From assembly GCA_016794785.1 (NCBI GenBank), contig JAEUHC010000008.1:1-64000 (forward strand): a stretch of 64,000 nucleotides of DNA, written 5' to 3'. The stretch is from Opitutaceae bacterium (lineage in GTDB: Bacteria; Verrucomicrobiota; Verrucomicrobiia; Opitutales; Opitutaceae). Below are positions 35,278-43,282 of this stretch, piece after piece. The notes under the pieces were generated by a model. The model was not told the DNA's origin, made no database searches, and worked only from the letters and a program-made list of their open reading frames with translations. Position numbers and translations under genes: made by a program. Each line of letters starts with the position of its first letter. Positions within the stretch are counted from its first letter, which is position 1.

Positions 35278-36219
35278 TCACGCCGGAAACAATTCCGTCT
35301 CGTCGCGCAGCGCGTCCGCCGCGATTACGCGATGCGGGGGCAGCTGGGTGCGAAACCACGTGCGCTGTTTTTTCACGAGCGCCCGCGTGTTCTTCGCCAT
35401 CTCAGCCGCAAGCGCGGCCGGCGCCAGCCTGCCCCCGAGCATCGCCAGCACCTCGCGGTAGCCAATCGCGCCGGCGGCGCTGGGATTCTGCTCCAGCCCC
35501 TCGCCGCGCAACCGCCGCACCTCGTCCACCAACCCGCCGCGCAGCATCGCCTCCACCCGCGCCTCAATCCGCCGCTCCAGATCGGCCGGCTCCCGCTCCA
35601 GCCGCGTGATCCTCGCCTCACAGTCCGCAAACGGACCGGGCTGCCGCGCAAACTCCGCCGCGAGTTCCGCCAGGGTGCGCCCCGAGGCCAGACACCGCTC
35701 CAACGCCCGCACCACCCGCCGCGGGTTGTCGGTGTCGAGCGTCCCGAGCCCGTGGGGATTCAACGCCCGCAACCGCGCGAGCGCTTCCGCCAGCGGCAGC
35801 CCGGCCACTTCCGCCCGCAGCTCCGCGGACACCGCGACCTCGTCGGCCACCGGCGCGAAAAACGCCTTCAGATAGAATCCGCTCCCACCCGCCACCAGCA
35901 CCGCCCGCCCCCGCGCCAGAATCCCGTCCACCGCCGCGCGCGCCAGCGCGACGTAGCGCGCCACGTCCATCCGATCCGTCACCGGGCCCACATCGATGAG
36001 ATGGTGCGGCACCCGCGCGCGTTCCGCCGCGGTCGGTTTCGCCGTGCCGAGATCCATGCCTCGGTAGAATAGCAGCGAGTCGCACGACACGATCTCCGCC
36101 CCGCGGCGCTCGGCCCAGCGCAACGCCCACTCGGTCTTCCCGACCGCGGTCGGGCCGGTGAGCACATGGAGGACGGGCAGTGACGGCACGGATTTGTTCT
36201 TTCCATCCGCCGCACCCAT
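35278..36219 (-). CDS. miaA: tRNA dimethylallyltransferase
   Basis: Transfers the dimethylallyl group to N6 of A37 in tRNAs that read UNN codons; 313 residues. The P-loop is TGPTAVGKTEW (about residues 21-31), then EIVSCDSLLFYRGMDLGTAKPT, PHHLIDVGP, LVAGGSGFYLKA, DTDNPRRVVRALE and AIGYREVLAML. A C-terminal KNTRALVKKQRTWFR is typical. The ATG at 36219 lies only 3 bp from the divergent lipid kinase start, so each promoter would have to lie inside the other gene, or one true start is further in. A GTG 10 codons downstream is an alternative. Confidence 0.94.
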   Translation of the reverse strand: MGAADGKNKSVPSLPVLHVLTGPTAVGKTEWALRWAERRGAEIVSCDSLLFYRGMDLGTAKPTAAERARVPHHLIDVGPVTDRMDVARYVALARAAVDGILARGRAVLVAGGSGFYLKAFFAPVADEVAVSAELRAEVAGLPLAEALARLRALNPHGLGTLDTDNPRRVVRALERCLASGRTLAELAAEFARQPGPFADCEARITRLEREPADLERRIEARVEAMLRGGLVDEVRRLRGEGLEQNPSAAGAIGYREVLAMLGGRLAPAALAAEMAKNTRALVKKQRTWFRTQLPPHRVIAADALRDETELFPA

Positions 36220-36222
36220 GCA

Positions 36223-37107
36223 ATGCCTGAGAAAACTTTTCCTCCGCTGAAGCTCCGCCTCATCCTCAATCCCCGCTCCGGCCGCGCCGCCCGCGCCTTG
36301 CCCGCCGTCCGCGCCTTTGCCGCGCGCCACGGCGCCACGGTCGTCCTCACCGAGCGCCCGCGCCACGCCACCGCACTGGCGAAGTCCGCCCTGGACGACG
36401 GCTGCGATGTCATCGCGGCCATCGGAGGCGATGGCACCATGAACGAGGTCGCCTCGGCGCTCGTCGGCACCCCCGCGACCCTCGGACTCGTGCCGTGCGG
36501 CTCCGGCGATGGCCTCGGCCGCCACCTGCGCATCCACGGTTCCCCTGAGCGTGCGCTTGAAATTCTCCTCACCGGCCGGCCGCGTCTCATCGACACCGGC
36601 CTCGCCGACGGCCACCCGTTTTTCACCGCCGCCGGCCTCGGCTTCGAGGCTGAGATTGCGCGCCGCTTCAACGCCCTCGCCCGGCGCGGCTTCGCCCGCT
36701 ACCTGACGACGGCTTTCGCGGCTTGGCGCGAGTGGGAACCGGAGGAATTCGCCATCACCACGGCCGCGGGCCGCACATCCCTCCGCGCCTTCACCCTCGC
36801 CGTCGCCAACGCCGCCCAATACGGCAACAACGCTTTCATCGCTCCCGCCGCCACCCTCGATGACGGCCGGCTCAATCTGTGCGCCCTCCCGCGCGTCACG
36901 GTCTGGAATGGCGCGCCCCTGGCCCTCCGTCTGTTCCGCGGCACGATCGATCGCGCCTCCGGCGTCATCTCGCACAGCGCCCCGCATTTCCTCGTCGAGC
37001 GCGCCGCGCCCGGCCCGCTTCACACCGACGGCGAACTCCACCACGCCGGCGCGCGCGTCGAATTTGCCGTCCGCCCCGCCAGCCTGCGCGTGATGGCGCC
37101 GGCCTGA
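36223..37107 (+). CDS. Diacylglycerol kinase-family lipid kinase (DagK/YegS-like)
   Basis: A 294-residue member of the diacylglycerol/sphingosine kinase catalytic family. ATP-binding residues are in AAIGGDGTMNE (Gly68-Gly69-Asp70-Gly71), followed by GLVPCGSGDGLGRHL and AAGLGFEAEIARRF. LILNPRSG at the N-terminus is also typical. It may phosphorylate diacylglycerol or another lipid alcohol at the membrane face. It converges on the response regulator gene with a 4-bp gap and is divergent from miaA. Confidence 0.88.
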   Translation: MPEKTFPPLKLRLILNPRSGRAARALPAVRAFAARHGATVVLTERPRHATALAKSALDDGCDVIAAIGGDGTMNEVASALVGTPATLGLVPCGSGDGLGRHLRIHGSPERALEILLTGRPRLIDTGLADGHPFFTAAGLGFEAEIARRFNALARRGFARYLTTAFAAWREWEPEEFAITTAAGRTSLRAFTLAVANAAQYGNNAFIAPAATLDDGRLNLCALPRVTVWNGAPLALRLFRGTIDRASGVISHSAPHFLVERAAPGPLHTDGELHHAGARVEFAVRPASLRVMAPA

Positions 37108-37111
37108 TCGC

Positions 37112-38014
37112 TCACAAGGCCGTGAAATCGACCGCGCGGTTCCGTCCGCGCTGCTTGGCCGCGTAAAGCGCCTTGTCCGCTGCGGCGATCAGCGCCCCAT
37201 CGGTCCGCGAATCGCGCGGCAGGGCCGCCACGCCCGCGCTGATGGTGACTGGCAGCTTTTCCCCCGAGGGCAGCACCACGGGCTCGCGGGCCACCATCGC
37301 GCAGATGCGCGTGGCGATCTCGAGCGCGGTCGCCGCATTGCTCTCGGTGACCACGATGGCGAACTCCTCGCCGCCGAACCGCGCGACGCGATCCACCGTG
37401 CGGACCTGCGCGCCGATGCGCCGCGCGACTTCCCGCAGCACCGCGTCGCCGGCCGGGTGACCGTGCCGGTCGTTGACCGCCTTGAAGTGATCGACGTCGA
37501 GCATGATGAGCGCGAACTCGTGGCCGAAGCGCAGGTCGCGTTCGCATTCCTCGGCCAGCACACGGTCAAGTTCGCGGCGGTTCAGGAGCCCGGTGAGCTC
37601 GTCGTGCGTGGCTAGGCGACGCAGCGCCTCCAGCGTGTCGGCCAGCTTGAGCGCATAGCGCAGCGACCGCTCGACCATGCGCGGGGTGATCTCGCCTTTC
37701 ACCAGGTAGTCGAGCGCGCCCGCGTTCATCGCGGCGAGGTCGATGTCGTCGGCCGTCTCGGCCGTCAGAAAAATGATCGGCGTGCGGCAGCCGGCGGCCA
37801 CCGCGTCGCGGATGAGCTGCAGCCCGTCGCGCTCGCCGAGCTGGTAGTCGAGCAGGCAGGCGGCGTAGGCGCCGGAGCGGAGTTTCGCGAGCCCGTCCTC
37901 GTAGGTCGCCGCCCCGTCGAGCGTGTAGAGGCCGGTCTTGAAGGTCTGGAAATGCGCCTGCAACAGGCGGTGCTGCAGCCGGTCGTCGTCGATGAGGAGG
38001 ATGCGGCGCGACAT
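37112..38014 (-). CDS. Response regulator with diguanylate cyclase (GGDEF) output
   Basis: A 300-residue receiver-GGDEF protein that makes cyclic di-GMP when phosphorylated. The receiver has the acidic pocket LLIDDDR and phosphoacceptor Asp56 in LLDYQLGERDG, with Thr and Lys of FLTAE and YLVKGE. The output domain has the intact signature GGEEF (214-218). An RxxD inhibitory site (Arg205-Asp208) lies exactly five residues before it, so product feedback is expected. It is 11 bp downstream of trpA on the same strand, an odd operon partner. No histidine kinase is adjacent. Confidence 0.93.
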   Translation of the reverse strand: MSRRILLIDDDRLQHRLLQAHFQTFKTGLYTLDGAATYEDGLAKLRSGAYAACLLDYQLGERDGLQLIRDAVAAGCRTPIIFLTAETADDIDLAAMNAGALDYLVKGEITPRMVERSLRYALKLADTLEALRRLATHDELTGLLNRRELDRVLAEECERDLRFGHEFALIMLDVDHFKAVNDRHGHPAGDAVLREVARRIGAQVRTVDRVARFGGEEFAIVVTESNAATALEIATRICAMVAREPVVLPSGEKLPVTISAGVAALPRDSRTDGALIAAADKALYAAKQRGRNRAVDFTAL

Positions 38015-38025
38015 GGGCGGAGGAC

Positions 38026-38835
38026 TCAGCTGCGGCCGCGTTTCACACCCGCCGAGAGATCGGCGGCGCGGGCGGCGATGGCCGGCACGATCTTCGCCCG
38101 GTCCGCCAGATGATCGCGGATGCAGTTCACGAGCGCGCTGCCCACGACGACTCCGTCCGCATGCGCCGCGATTTCGGCCACCTGCGCCCGTGTGCCGATG
38201 CCAAAGCCGACCACCATCGGGAGCGTCGTCCGCGCGCGGATGCGGGCCACGGCCTGCGGGATGTTGCCTGCTACCTGATCCCGCACGCCGGTCACGCCTT
38301 CGCGCGAGACATAGTAGATAAATCCGGTCGTGGCCGCCCCGATGGTCGCGATGCGTTCATCGGGCGTGGTCGGCGCGATGATGAAGACGGTCTCGACGCC
38401 GTGCGTGCGGCACGCCGCCGCGACCTCGCCCGCCTCTTCCGGCGGCAGGTCGAGCGTGAGGATGCCGTCCACGCCCGCGGCCTTGGCGGCGCGCACGTAG
38501 CCGTCCACGCCATTGGCGAAGACAAGGTTGTAGTAAGTGTAGAAAACGATCGGGGCCTGGCTGAACTCCCGCACGCGGCGCACTAGCTCGAACACGCGCG
38601 AGGCCGTCATCCCGCCCTCGAGGGCGCGCTGCGCGGCGAGCTGGTTGGTCAGCCCGTCCGCCAGGGGATCGGAAAACGGCACGCCGAGTTCGAGGATATC
38701 GACGCCGTTGGCCAGCAGCGCGCGGCAGACCTCGACCGAGGTCTCGAAGTCAGGATCGCCGGCGCAGACGTAGGCGACAAAGGCGGCGCGATTCTCGGCC
38801 CGGGCGCGGGCAAACGCTTGCTGAATGCGGGACAT
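38026..38835 (-). CDS. trpA: Tryptophan synthase alpha chain
   Basis: Cleaves indole-3-glycerol phosphate to indole and glyceraldehyde 3-phosphate; 269 residues, a TIM barrel. Catalytic Glu49 and Asp60 are in ILELGVPFSDPLADG, with the same numbering as the E. coli enzyme. Other blocks are YYNLVFANGVDGYV, DGILTLDLPPEEA, APTTPDERI, YYVSREGVTG and VVGFGIGTRAQV. The loop-2 segment after Asp60 (GLTNQLAAQRAL) departs from the common GPxIQxAxxRAL form. trpB is not adjacent, so trp genes are split here. Confidence 0.95.
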   Translation of the reverse strand: MSRIQQAFARARAENRAAFVAYVCAGDPDFETSVEVCRALLANGVDILELGVPFSDPLADGLTNQLAAQRALEGGMTASRVFELVRRVREFSQAPIVFYTYYNLVFANGVDGYVRAAKAAGVDGILTLDLPPEEAGEVAAACRTHGVETVFIIAPTTPDERIATIGAATTGFIYYVSREGVTGVRDQVAGNIPQAVARIRARTTLPMVVGFGIGTRAQVAEIAAHADGVVVGSALVNCIRDHLADRAKIVPAIAARAADLSAGVKRGRS

Positions 38836-38887
38836 GGAACGGCCAACTTGCGGAAAAGCCGCGCGAATGACACCCTAATTTTTGCCG

Positions 38888-39658
38888 TCAGAAATCGAAG
38901 TCCACCACCACCGGCCGGTGATCCGAGAGCATGGAGCGCACGACCTCGGATTTCACCTTCATGCAGCCGGCGGGCAGAAACACGAAGTCGAGCGCACGCC
39001 GCGGCAGCGGCGAGGGAAACGTCAGCCCGCCCGCCGGGTGCAGCACGTAGTCGCAGTAGTCCGAGAGGTGGCTCAGGAGCGACGCCGTGGCGTCGTCGCG
39101 ATCGCCCGGGTTGTTGAAGTCGCCGCAGATGATCGGCGGCACCTCCCAGCGATCGACATGCATGCGATGCTTTTCCCGCAGCCAGCCGAGCAGCAGCTCC
39201 AGCTGGCGCAAGCGTTGCAGGCGCGAGCCGAAATGCAGGTGCAGGTTCACCACCGGCAGGCAGCGGCCGCCGACATCAAACTCGACGTAGAGAAACCCCT
39301 TCTCGCCCAGCCGTCGTTGGCCAAACGCCACCGTCTCCGCCGCGCGAATCGGGTGCCGCGAGAGCACGGCGTTGCCATAGGAGAGGTTGAGCAGGCCGGC
39401 ACTGCGGTTGTGCACGCCGAAGATCGCGTGCGGAAACTTCGTGTGGACGCGCAGGTAGTCGAGATGATCGAAGTTCCCCGCCCACCGCGAACGCTCGTCG
39501 ATCTCCTGGAGCGCGACGACATCGGGCTCCAGCCGATCAAGCAGGGAGGCGATCTTGCGGAGGTTGACGCGGAGCTTGCGCTGGCTCGTGAGGCCTTGGA
39601 TCGGAGACAACCCGCGGCCGTGGGCGATGTTGAAAGTGACGAGGCGCAGGCGTGGCAT
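38888..39658 (-). CDS. Endonuclease/exonuclease/phosphatase-family protein
   Basis: EEP-fold metal-dependent hydrolase of about 256 residues. The fold marks are LVTFNIAHGRGLS, DVVALQEIDERS (metal Glu), GDFNNPGDRD, LDFVFLP and the terminal SDHRPVVVDF with the catalytic Asp-His. It has no clear signal peptide. The substrate is not deducible; members cleave DNA, phospholipids or phosphoinositides. Start at ATG 39658, with another Met four codons upstream. It lies 52 bp upstream of trpA on the same strand. Confidence 0.85.
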   Translation of the reverse strand: MPRLRLVTFNIAHGRGLSPIQGLTSQRKLRVNLRKIASLLDRLEPDVVALQEIDERSRWAGNFDHLDYLRVHTKFPHAIFGVHNRSAGLLNLSYGNAVLSRHPIRAAETVAFGQRRLGEKGFLYVEFDVGGRCLPVVNLHLHFGSRLQRLRQLELLLGWLREKHRMHVDRWEVPPIICGDFNNPGDRDDATASLLSHLSDYCDYVLHPAGGLTFPSPLPRRALDFVFLPAGCMKVKSEVVRSMLSDHRPVVVDFDF

Positions 39659-39750
39659 GACCGCCAACATTGAAGCGCCGTGGAGGGCCCATTGCAACCG
39701 GCAAGGCCAACGTGGCGGCGCTATAAAACCCGACACCGGGCCGCATCTCA

Positions 39751-39840
39751 ATTTTCTGGCGACGGAGAGGCGCCGCCCTCGGCGCGTGGACCCGAACACG
39801 GCAAGAGCTCCGCGGCTCCCAGCGCTTCGCGACTGCCTAG
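39751..39840 (-). repeat. Dispersed repeat of about 90 nt, copy 1
   Basis: On the minus strand this segment aligns over about 88 nt with 56787-56875 on the plus strand, with shared blocks GCGAAGCGC, GGAGCCGCGG, TCGGGTC and ACGCGCCG. Identity looks near 75-80 percent by eye. It does not code for an evident protein; it lies between the EEP gene and tRNA-His. Confidence 0.65.
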
Positions 39841-39952
39841 CTGGTTCGACCGAGCGGGCCAGAAAACAGAGATCCACCCGGTGCCGGCGTCCCCCGAGAG
39901 CGTGGTTGACAGTGCCGCCAGCGGTCGCGACATTCCGCGCCCCTCACTTTAC

Positions 39953-40030
39953 GGCGGTCATAGCTCAGTTGGTTAGAGCACAAGATTGTGAATCTTGGGG
40001 TCGCGGGTTCGAGTCCCGTTGGCCGCCCCA
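39953..40030 (+). tRNA. tRNA-His (anticodon GTG)
   Basis: A complete cloverleaf of 78 nt with encoded CCA. It carries the histidine identity pair: an extra G at -1 (39953) opposite C73. The acceptor GCGGTCA pairs with TGGCCGC, the anticodon stem CAAGA pairs with TCTTG around loop TTGTGAA, and the T-arm is GCGGG-TTCGAGT-CCCGT. This is presumably the functional copy; a decayed relative lies at 42096. Confidence 0.97.
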
Positions 40031-40249
40031 TTTTGATGGCGAGGCACTTGATAGGTTCCAGGCCTCCATCGGCAACGCCCGTCCACTGGCACGTCAAATC
40101 ATCCCCTGCCCCGCAACCTCTCGGTGCGGCCGGTCACCGCTCTCCGCGTCAGACAATTTCGTGGCCTCGCTCGTGTTTCTCGTTTCGCTGCGCCACTACC
40201 CACGCTGGCCGCGGGACCGCCCTGCGGCGCCACGCCGTGACATTTTATT

Positions 40250-41656
40250 ATGATACGTTTCGTCCTCACTCTGCTCACCCTTTCCACTGCCGCGTCCGGT
40301 TTCGCACAGCCGGAGGCGGCGCAGCCCAAGCGCCCCGCCCCGCCCAATGTCCTCGTCATTCTCGCGGACGACCTGGGCCATGGCGACGTCGGCTTCACCG
40401 GCGCCAAGGATATTCGCACCCCCAACCTCGACCGGCTCGCCGCCACCGGCGTGCAGCTCGAGCGTTTCTATGCCTGCCCGGTGTGCTCGCCGACGCGCGC
40501 CGGCCTGCTCACGGGCCGCTGGCCGATCCGCTACGGGCTGATGCGCGCCGTGATTCCGCCTTGGTCGGAGTTCGGGCTGCCGCCCTCCGAGCGCATCCTC
40601 CCCGAGCTGCTGGCCGACGCCGGCTACGCGCACCGCGGCATGGTGGGCAAATGGCACCTCGGCCACGCCGCGCGCAGCATGCTGCCGCCGCAGCGCGGGT
40701 TTACCCATTACTACGGACACTACAACGGTGCGATCGACTACTTTACCCATAAGCGGGAAAACGAAATCGACTGGCACGACGGCGACCGCACGGTGCGCGA
40801 GGAGGGCTACGCGACCGATCTGCTCGCCCGCGAAGCGGTGCGTTTCATTGAGGCAGCACCCCCCCGCCAGCCTTGGCTGCTCTACGCCGCCTTTAACGCC
40901 CCGCACGACCCGCTCCAGGCCAAGGAGTCCGATCTCGCCAAATATCCCAAGGTGCCGGGCCGCCGCCGCACTTATGCCGCGATGGTCGACAACCTCGACC
41001 AGGCTGTCGGCCGGCTGCTCGCCGCCGTCGAAGCTCGCAGCGATGCGGACAACACCCTCGTGCTCTTCATGAGCGACAACGGCGGTCTGCCGGCCTTCGC
41101 GAGCAACGCCCCGTGGCGCGACGGCAAGTTCTCCGTCTACGAAGGCGGCATCCGTGTGTGCGCGGCCATCCGCTGGCCCGCCGGCGGCCTCACCGGCGGC
41201 CGGCGCTCCGACGCCCTGCTCGGCTACATCGACGTGGTGCCGACCGTCCTCCGCGCCGCCGGTGTCGCCGCTCCCACAGGCGCCCACGCGCTCGATGGCA
41301 TCGACATGATGCCGCTGCTCCGCGGCGACGCGCCGGCGCCGGAGCGCGACTGGTTTTCCTACTTCGCGCAGGGCGGTCGCCCGCCCGGAGCCTCCGTCAT
41401 GCGGGGAAACTGGAAACTCGTTCAGATCGGCGGGGAGGTGCTCTCCGCCGGCGAGGCCCAGACGCAGGAGCTCTACCGACTCGATCGCGATCCGCGCGAA
41501 GAGCACAACGTCGCCCGCGAAAACCCGGAACTCGTCCGCGAACTCGCCGCAAAGCTCGCGACATTCCGCGGCTGGCAGCAGGGCGAGGGTGTCGCCGAAT
41601 ACAGCGCCGGCCGCGCCGGATTCAAGGCCCCCACGGATTGGGTGATCGAGAAATAA
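40250..41656 (+). CDS. Secreted type I sulfatase (formylglycine-dependent)
   Basis: Alkaline-phosphatase-fold sulfatase of 468 residues with a signal peptide (FVLTLLTLSTAASGFAQ). Metal-binding Asp residues are in ILADDLGHGDVG, and the formylglycine motif is Cys79 in CSPTRAGLLTGR; MVGKWHLGH and MSDNGGLP complete the active site. Cys must be converted to formylglycine by a maturase encoded elsewhere. The substrate is probably a sulfated glycan. The gene lies between two tRNA-His copies with no other gene in the same unit. Confidence 0.93.
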   Translation: MIRFVLTLLTLSTAASGFAQPEAAQPKRPAPPNVLVILADDLGHGDVGFTGAKDIRTPNLDRLAATGVQLERFYACPVCSPTRAGLLTGRWPIRYGLMRAVIPPWSEFGLPPSERILPELLADAGYAHRGMVGKWHLGHAARSMLPPQRGFTHYYGHYNGAIDYFTHKRENEIDWHDGDRTVREEGYATDLLAREAVRFIEAAPPRQPWLLYAAFNAPHDPLQAKESDLAKYPKVPGRRRTYAAMVDNLDQAVGRLLAAVEARSDADNTLVLFMSDNGGLPAFASNAPWRDGKFSVYEGGIRVCAAIRWPAGGLTGGRRSDALLGYIDVVPTVLRAAGVAAPTGAHALDGIDMMPLLRGDAPAPERDWFSYFAQGGRPPGASVMRGNWKLVQIGGEVLSAGEAQTQELYRLDRDPREEHNVARENPELVRELAAKLATFRGWQQGEGVAEYSAGRAGFKAPTDWVIEK

Positions 41657-41689
41657 TACCAACGTCCCCATGTCCTAGACATTTCCGTT

Positions 41690-41736
41690 GTAGGCCCGCC
41701 CGCTGGGCGTGCAACCCGGCCAACGGCCGGGCCTAC
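41690..41736. repeat. REPIN: two inverted GTAG-headed REP hairpins
   Basis: Begins GTAGGCCCG on the plus strand and ends CGGGCCTAC, so the minus strand also reads GTAGGCCCG. Each half has its own GC-rich hairpin (GCCCGCTGGGC; CCGGCCAACGGCCGG). The GTAG foot plus palindrome is the form of REPs mobilised by RAYT transposases. No RAYT gene is in the window. Confidence 0.7.
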
Positions 41737-41765
41737 AGTCTAAAAACCAAGGGACTTTGATATAA

Positions 41766-42020
41766 TTCCGCGCGCGCAAAGCGGTCGCGCGGCTCGCCGA
41801 GGATGGCCTGAGCGTGATCGCGCTGAGGGCGAGCCAGACGAAGCTCGTGAGGGCGAAGCCGGAAAAACGCGGCGAAGCGTTTCGCCAGCTGCCCGCCAAG
41901 CTCGAAGGCTACCAGGTGACGGTCGCGGAAATCGAGACGCTCACCGGCCTTGGCTTCGGCATCCCGAAAAAACACGATGTGCTGTTTGGCGCTCCCGATG
42001 CTGCCAAACGCCCCGCCCCA
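41766..42020 (+). pseudogene. Possible remnant of a DNA/RNA non-specific endonuclease C-terminus
   Basis: The frame that contains the GTG at 41814 reads EGYQVTVAEIETLTGLGFG, which resembles the C-terminal block of DNA/RNA non-specific endonucleases. The rest (KAVARLAEDGLSVIALRASQ) is short and lacks the catalytic DRGH region. No start codon with a good context is present and the reading runs into the tRNA-His copy. It is at best a fragment; the family call is tentative. Confidence 0.35.
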
Positions 42021-42095
42021 TCCGCACCGTGTCCGACTGCAACATCCGCAAGCCCTGATGGCTTCGTGACGCACGTTTCACGCGCTTCCCTTTAC

Positions 42096-42172
42096 GACGG
42101 TCATAGCTCAGTTGGTTAGAGCACAGGATTGTGAATCCTAGGGTGCGGGTTCGAGTCCCGTGGGCCGCCCCA
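42096..42172 (+). pseudogene. Decayed duplicate of tRNA-His
   Basis: Aligns along its whole length with tRNA-His at 39953, keeping the GTG anticodon loop, G-1, C73 and CCA. It has three mispairs that the first copy lacks: A1-C72 and A7-G66 in the acceptor stem, and C27-A43 in the anticodon stem. The variable loop has one base fewer. The bases just upstream (TTTACG) match those before the first copy, so flanking sequence was duplicated too. It is probably non-functional or a specialised variant. Confidence 0.8.
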
Positions 42173-42256
42173 TTTTTCTGCCTAGGACGGAGAAACCACA
42201 AAGTCAGGACCTCCGACAGAGCGCTGCACGACAAGGGTTCCGTCGGGCGGGCGCGG

Positions 42257-43180
42257 TCAGGTCTGTCGGCGTTGAGCAATGAGCCTGCGTGCCACCGTCA
42301 CGGCGTTCATGAAACTCGTGGCGCGGGCCAGCCCCTGGCCGGCGATGCCGAACGCGGTGCCGTGATCAGGGCTCGTGCGCACGTGGGGCAGGCCGAGCGT
42401 CACATTCACCGCCTCGTCGAAATCGACCACCTTGAGCGGCGCGAGGCCTTGATCGTGGTAGAGCGCGATCACGGCATCAAATTCGCCCCGGAGTTGGCGA
42501 CCGAACAGCGTGTCGCCGGGCTCGCACCGCGAGAGACCAGGGAACTGCGCGCGCAGCCGGTCGAGCGTCGGATTAATGAGGTCGCGCTCCTCATGGCCGA
42601 GCAGGCCGGCTTCCCCGGCGTGCGGGTTGAGACCGCAGACCGCGAGGCGAGGCGCGGCGATGCCTTCAGCCCGGCAGAGCGCGTCGGCCGCCGCGATCGT
42701 GCGCTGCAGGACATGTGGGCCGAGCGCGCCGGGCACTTGGTGCAGCGGGATGTGCCACGTCGCGAGCACGACGCGCAGACGCCCGCCGCAGAATGCCATC
42801 ACCGGCTCGCCGCCCCAGCGTGCCGCAAAAAACTCCGTCTGCCCCGGAAACGGATAGCCGATGCGCGCGAGGCGCTCCTTGCTCACCGGACCGGTGACCA
42901 CGCCCGCAAACTCCCCGCGCCGGCAGCCTTCGGCCGCCCGCTCCATCGCGGCCCACGCCACCAGTGCGCCGTCAGCATCGGGCTTGCCGGGCACGGCGGC
43001 AAAGTCCTCGAGCCCCGCGGAGATTTGTTCCGCGGCGGTGTCGAGCGTCGCGAGCCAGCGGGCGGGACCGACGATTGCGACATCGGCCGCCGCCTCGCGG
43101 TTTGCCGCCAGCCACGCCGCGATAATCTCAGGGCCGACCCCGGCCGGGTCGCCGCACGTGAAGGCGAGCTTGGCGCTCAT
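42257..43180 (-). CDS. pdxA: 4-hydroxythreonine-4-phosphate dehydrogenase
   Basis: NAD-dependent enzyme of the DXP-dependent pyridoxal phosphate pathway; 307 residues. Family marks are FTCGDPAGVGPEI, VTGPVSKERL, FPGQTEFFA, WHIPLHQVP, CGLNPHAGEAGLLGHEE, ALYHDQGLAPLKV (metal-binding His) and TSPDHGTAFGIAG. The ATG at 43180 begins MSAKLAFTCGDP and the longer open frame upstream is not conserved. It lies about 100 bp downstream of lpxA on the same strand. Confidence 0.95.
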   Translation of the reverse strand: MSAKLAFTCGDPAGVGPEIIAAWLAANREAAADVAIVGPARWLATLDTAAEQISAGLEDFAAVPGKPDADGALVAWAAMERAAEGCRRGEFAGVVTGPVSKERLARIGYPFPGQTEFFAARWGGEPVMAFCGGRLRVVLATWHIPLHQVPGALGPHVLQRTIAAADALCRAEGIAAPRLAVCGLNPHAGEAGLLGHEERDLINPTLDRLRAQFPGLSRCEPGDTLFGRQLRGEFDAVIALYHDQGLAPLKVVDFDEAVNVTLGLPHVRTSPDHGTAFGIAGQGLARATSFMNAVTVARRLIAQRRQT

Positions 43181-43282
43181 GACACTCCGGTTTTGGCAGC
43201 CCCCCGCGTGTGCGGCGGGACCGTGAGGACACCAAAGACGCAATCCTCCCTGCTCTCCCGAATGAGGCTACTTTGCGGAGTC

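Noticed and set aside
39951..40030. attL/attR of an integrative element at tRNA-His
   Set aside because: No integrase is present in the 2.1 kb between the tRNA copies and the entire tRNA is duplicated, not only its 3' end; kept only as a possibility in the finding.
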